Of a stretch of 22,221 nt of DNA, positions 20,628 through 22,221 are shown piece by piece. The first letter of the stretch is position 1. The number at the start of each line of letters is the position of its first letter. Origin of the DNA: an uncultured Lachnospiraceae bacterium. Lineage in GTDB: Bacteria; Bacillota; Clostridia; Lachnospirales; Lachnospiraceae. The notes under the pieces were generated by a model. The model was not told the origin of the DNA. It was given only the letters and a program-made list of their open reading frames with translations, and searched no databases. A program made the position numbers and the translations under genes. The stretch covers positions 1 to 22,221 of the forward strand of contig CADBRG010000047.1 of assembly GCA_902797015.1 (NCBI GenBank), given 5' to 3'.

Positions 20628-22016
20628 ATGAATTCTATCGAGTCTTCTATAAATAACATGACTAATCCGTCCTTGGAACAGATGATGAAAAATGGTATGG
20701 TAGATACTGAAACATTGACTGCCCTTCTCGAAAGGAGTAAAGAGATGGATAAAAGAAGGGCAATTTTAGCAAAACATCCGATCCATGAATTCAAATCAGG
20801 ACCAAGTGTAGGTAAGTTTTGGGTTAAGATTGATGGAAAGAAAATGCAGGCAACAACCCGCGAAGCACTGGAAAAGAAAATCATAGAACGCTGTAAAACC
20901 ATCGAAAGAGAACAGAAAAAAACGTTTGAAGATGTATTCAATATTGAAATGCAGCGTAAATTAAATCTTGCACAGGGCGCCGGCGAAGGCAAACTTGCAT
21001 CAACCAACAACACCATTGCAAGGTATAAGCGCGAATTCAAAAACTTTTTCGAACCATATGATATTGCATCCATGCCTATATGCGATATTACCGATATGGA
21101 TATTGAGGAGTGGCTGCAGGAAATCATTGAAAAAGGGATTAAGAAGAAAAGACTGAAAGCCATCACGAGCATTGCAAATATGGTATTTAAGCGTGCAATG
21201 AAACTAAAGTTGATCAATGCAGATCCATTGGCATTTGTGGAGATAAACGATTTTATCGCATTCTGTCAGGAATCATCTCCGATTGAAAAACGCGCATACT
21301 CAGACAAAGAACTCAGAATATTAATGAGGGAATGTCATAAGTGGCAGGAAGAACATCCAACAGATTCCAGAGCATGGGCGTATGAATTGAATTTACTGAT
21401 GGCGCCACGCAAAGGAGAACTCCCTGTATTAAGATGGTCTGATATCCAAGACGGACGGATCACAATCTGGAGAAGACAGATATTTGTAGAAGCTACCGGA
21501 ACGGTCAGCATTCGTAATATGCCAAAAAATGGTTCCATACGCTATTATCCGGTCACTGATATGATACATGAATTTTTAGATCGGCTGAAAAAAAGAAACA
21601 ACGTATATTATCCGGGTCATGAACTGCTCTTCCCCTCACCCGGAAGAGAGTATGACATGATCCGACCTGGATCACTGTATCAATTTCATTTATTGATGTG
21701 CAAGCGTCCAGAAAACGAGGACGAAAAGATTCCTGTTATTGCCGGGGTCATCCGCGGACCACATGCGTTCAGACGCACACACGAATCAGGCGTAATGGAT
21801 GCCGGCGGTTCACGTGAACTTGCTGGAAAACTATACGGAAACACAGAGCAGGCTATTCTTCAACATTATGAACTCTCTGCTTCTGCTGATGCCGCTGCAC
21901 CACTGATCAATCAGGTTCAGCACCGTATTTTTGCTGCTAAACCCGAAAAATCGAATGAAAGTGAACCAGGTGAACCCTTTTTCGAATACAAAAGAAAATC
22001 GCCAGAACCCGCATAA
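20628..22016 (+). CDS. Tyrosine-recombinase integrase of element A
   Basis: This is a phage-type integrase, 462 residues, with visible catalytic residues Arg261 (MAPRKGE), His379-x-x-Arg382 (GPHAFRR) and Tyr414 (LQHYELS). It is a full-length relative of the integrase at 2437-3762, with the same motif spacing and the same stop-codon hairpin. The gene ends 25 bp before the att core in tRNA-Lys, the normal place for an integrase of a tRNA-targeting element. AAAGAGG (20614-20620) precedes ATG 20628. Its last codons contain GTGAACC repeats (21961-21976), probable arm-type binding sites for its own product. Two SOS-box-like sites upstream suggest that it is induced by DNA damage. Confidence 0.94.
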   Translation: MNSIESSINNMTNPSLEQMMKNGMVDTETLTALLERSKEMDKRRAILAKHPIHEFKSGPSVGKFWVKIDGKKMQATTREALEKKIIERCKTIEREQKKTFEDVFNIEMQRKLNLAQGAGEGKLASTNNTIARYKREFKNFFEPYDIASMPICDITDMDIEEWLQEIIEKGIKKKRLKAITSIANMVFKRAMKLKLINADPLAFVEINDFIAFCQESSPIEKRAYSDKELRILMRECHKWQEEHPTDSRAWAYELNLLMAPRKGELPVLRWSDIQDGRITIWRRQIFVEATGTVSIRNMPKNGSIRYYPVTDMIHEFLDRLKKRNNVYYPGHELLFPSPGREYDMIRPGSLYQFHLLMCKRPENEDEKIPVIAGVIRGPHAFRRTHESGVMDAGGSRELAGKLYGNTEQAILQHYELSASADAAAPLINQVQHRIFAAKPEKSNESEPGEPFFEYKRKSPEPA

Positions 22017-22033
22017 ACACTGGATTCTGACGA
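21999..22033 (+). terminator. Hairpin over the integrase A stop codon
   Basis: TCGCCAGAA (21999-22007) pairs with TTCTGACGA (22025-22033) except at one position. It is the counterpart of the hairpins at 3747-3778 and 12163-12195 and keeps the same 9-base distance to the core. No T tract follows. Confidence 0.5.
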
Positions 22034-22041
22034 TCTCTCGA

Positions 22042-22064
22042 CAGTGAGGAATCGGGGATTCGAA
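22042..22064 (-). repeat. att core 3, overlapping the 3' end of tRNA-Lys
   Basis: This is the reference copy of the 23-bp core, of which 20 bases form the T-loop and 3' acceptor strand of tRNA-Lys and 3 lie beyond the discriminator base. Integration here leaves the tRNA intact. Copies are at 12205-12227 and 3788-3810. Confidence 0.9.
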
Positions 22065-22117
22065 CCCCGGACAACTTGATTAAAAGTCAAGTGCTCTGCC
22101 AACTGAGCTAATTCCCC
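22045..22117 (-). tRNA. trnK: tRNA-Lys (anticodon TTT)
   Basis: The 73-nt gene on the minus strand has acceptor arms GGGGAAT and ATTCCTC plus discriminator A, anticodon stem-loop CTTGACTTTTAATCAAG with anticodon TTT, and T-arm CGGGGTTCGAATCCCCG. CCA is not encoded. Its 3' end is the integration target of the element array. Confidence 0.97.
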
Positions 22118-22137
22118 ATAGTATTAAGTTTTAGAAA

Positions 22138-22210
22138 TGCCCAGTTCCGGAATCGAACCAGAGACACGTGGATTTTCAGTCCACTGCTCTACCAACTGAG
22201 CTAACTGGGC
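22138..22210 (-). tRNA. trnF: tRNA-Phe (anticodon GAA)
   Basis: The 73-nt gene on the minus strand has acceptor arms GCCCAGT and ACTGGGC plus discriminator A, anticodon stem-loop GTGGACTGAAAATCCAC with anticodon GAA, and T-loop GTTCGATTC. CCA is not encoded. It lies 20 bp upstream of tRNA-Lys, probably in the same transcript. Confidence 0.97.
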
Positions 22211-22221
22211 ATATTTCTAAG

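Larger units (their letters stand above)
12228..22041. mobile_element. Element A: 9.8-kb integrative mobilisable element in tRNA-Lys
   Basis: The element is bounded by att core 2 and by the tRNA-Lys core at 22042-22064. It carries its own tyrosine integrase beside the tRNA, a MobV relaxase with a candidate oriT, CHC2 and VapE replication proteins, a sigma-like regulator, an XRE/ImmA pair and cargo genes. No type IV secretion or coupling-protein gene is present, so it should be mobilisable rather than self-transmissible. Being next to the intact tRNA, it is probably the most recent insertion of the array. Confidence 0.85.

Overview
The window looks like a draft or metagenome contig of a Bacillota bacterium, probably a gut Clostridia/Lachnospiraceae-type species. 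The grounds are strong GGAGG ribosome binding sites, low-to-moderate GC, Gram-positive type LexA boxes, tRNA genes without encoded CCA, and MobV/CHC2/VapE mobile-element modules. The species cannot be fixed from the sequence alone.

Layout. At the right edge lie tRNA-Phe and tRNA-Lys(TTT), both on the minus strand. The 3' end of tRNA-Lys is an integration target. The 23-bp core that overlaps it (22042-22064) recurs at 12205-12227 (one mismatch) and 3788-3810 (exact), always in the same orientation. These cores split the window into three tandem elements stacked behind one tRNA gene. Element C (1-3787, left end outside the window) has the tail of an unidentified protein, a CHC2 zinc-finger protein, a P4/D5-type helicase and a tyrosine integrase. 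Segment B (3811-12204) is a purely metabolic block with no mobility gene. Element A (12228-22041) has an acidic small protein, an XRE/ImmA pair, a three-gene DUF4417 cassette, a VapE helicase, a CHC2 protein, a MobV relaxase with a candidate oriT, a sigma-like regulator and a second tyrosine integrase preceded by two SOS-box-like sites.

Segment B holds a minus-strand operon: a tryptophanase-family beta-eliminating lyase, RidA, a DUF917 protein, an NCS1 permease, PepD dipeptidase and an Asp/Glu/hydantoin racemase. A YheO-like regulator is divergent from it, under a perfect TTGACA-17-TATAAT promoter. The genes suggest import and breakdown of a cyclic or dipeptide-like nitrogen compound, ending in beta-elimination, with RidA removing aminoacrylate. 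The substrate is unknown. Segment B keeps both ends of the element family, including the last codons of a vanished integrase just before its right core. It therefore looks like a cis-mobilisable island that neighbouring integrases could move.

An assembly artefact needs attention. Positions 10860-10888 are the exact reverse complement of the Illumina P5 adapter, followed by eleven A residues (10889-10899). This sits where the start codon of the lyase gene should be, so that gene's 5' end is corrupted.

The best candidate for an undescribed system is the tightly coupled cassette at 14127-15553: DUF4417 protein, a small protein with a nuclease-toxin-like His-rich tail, and an acidic partner. The most interesting architecture is the integrase-less metabolic island B trapped between att sites. 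Several structured non-coding stretches (15691-15793, 19253-19358, 19895-19931, 19970-20034) are also described.
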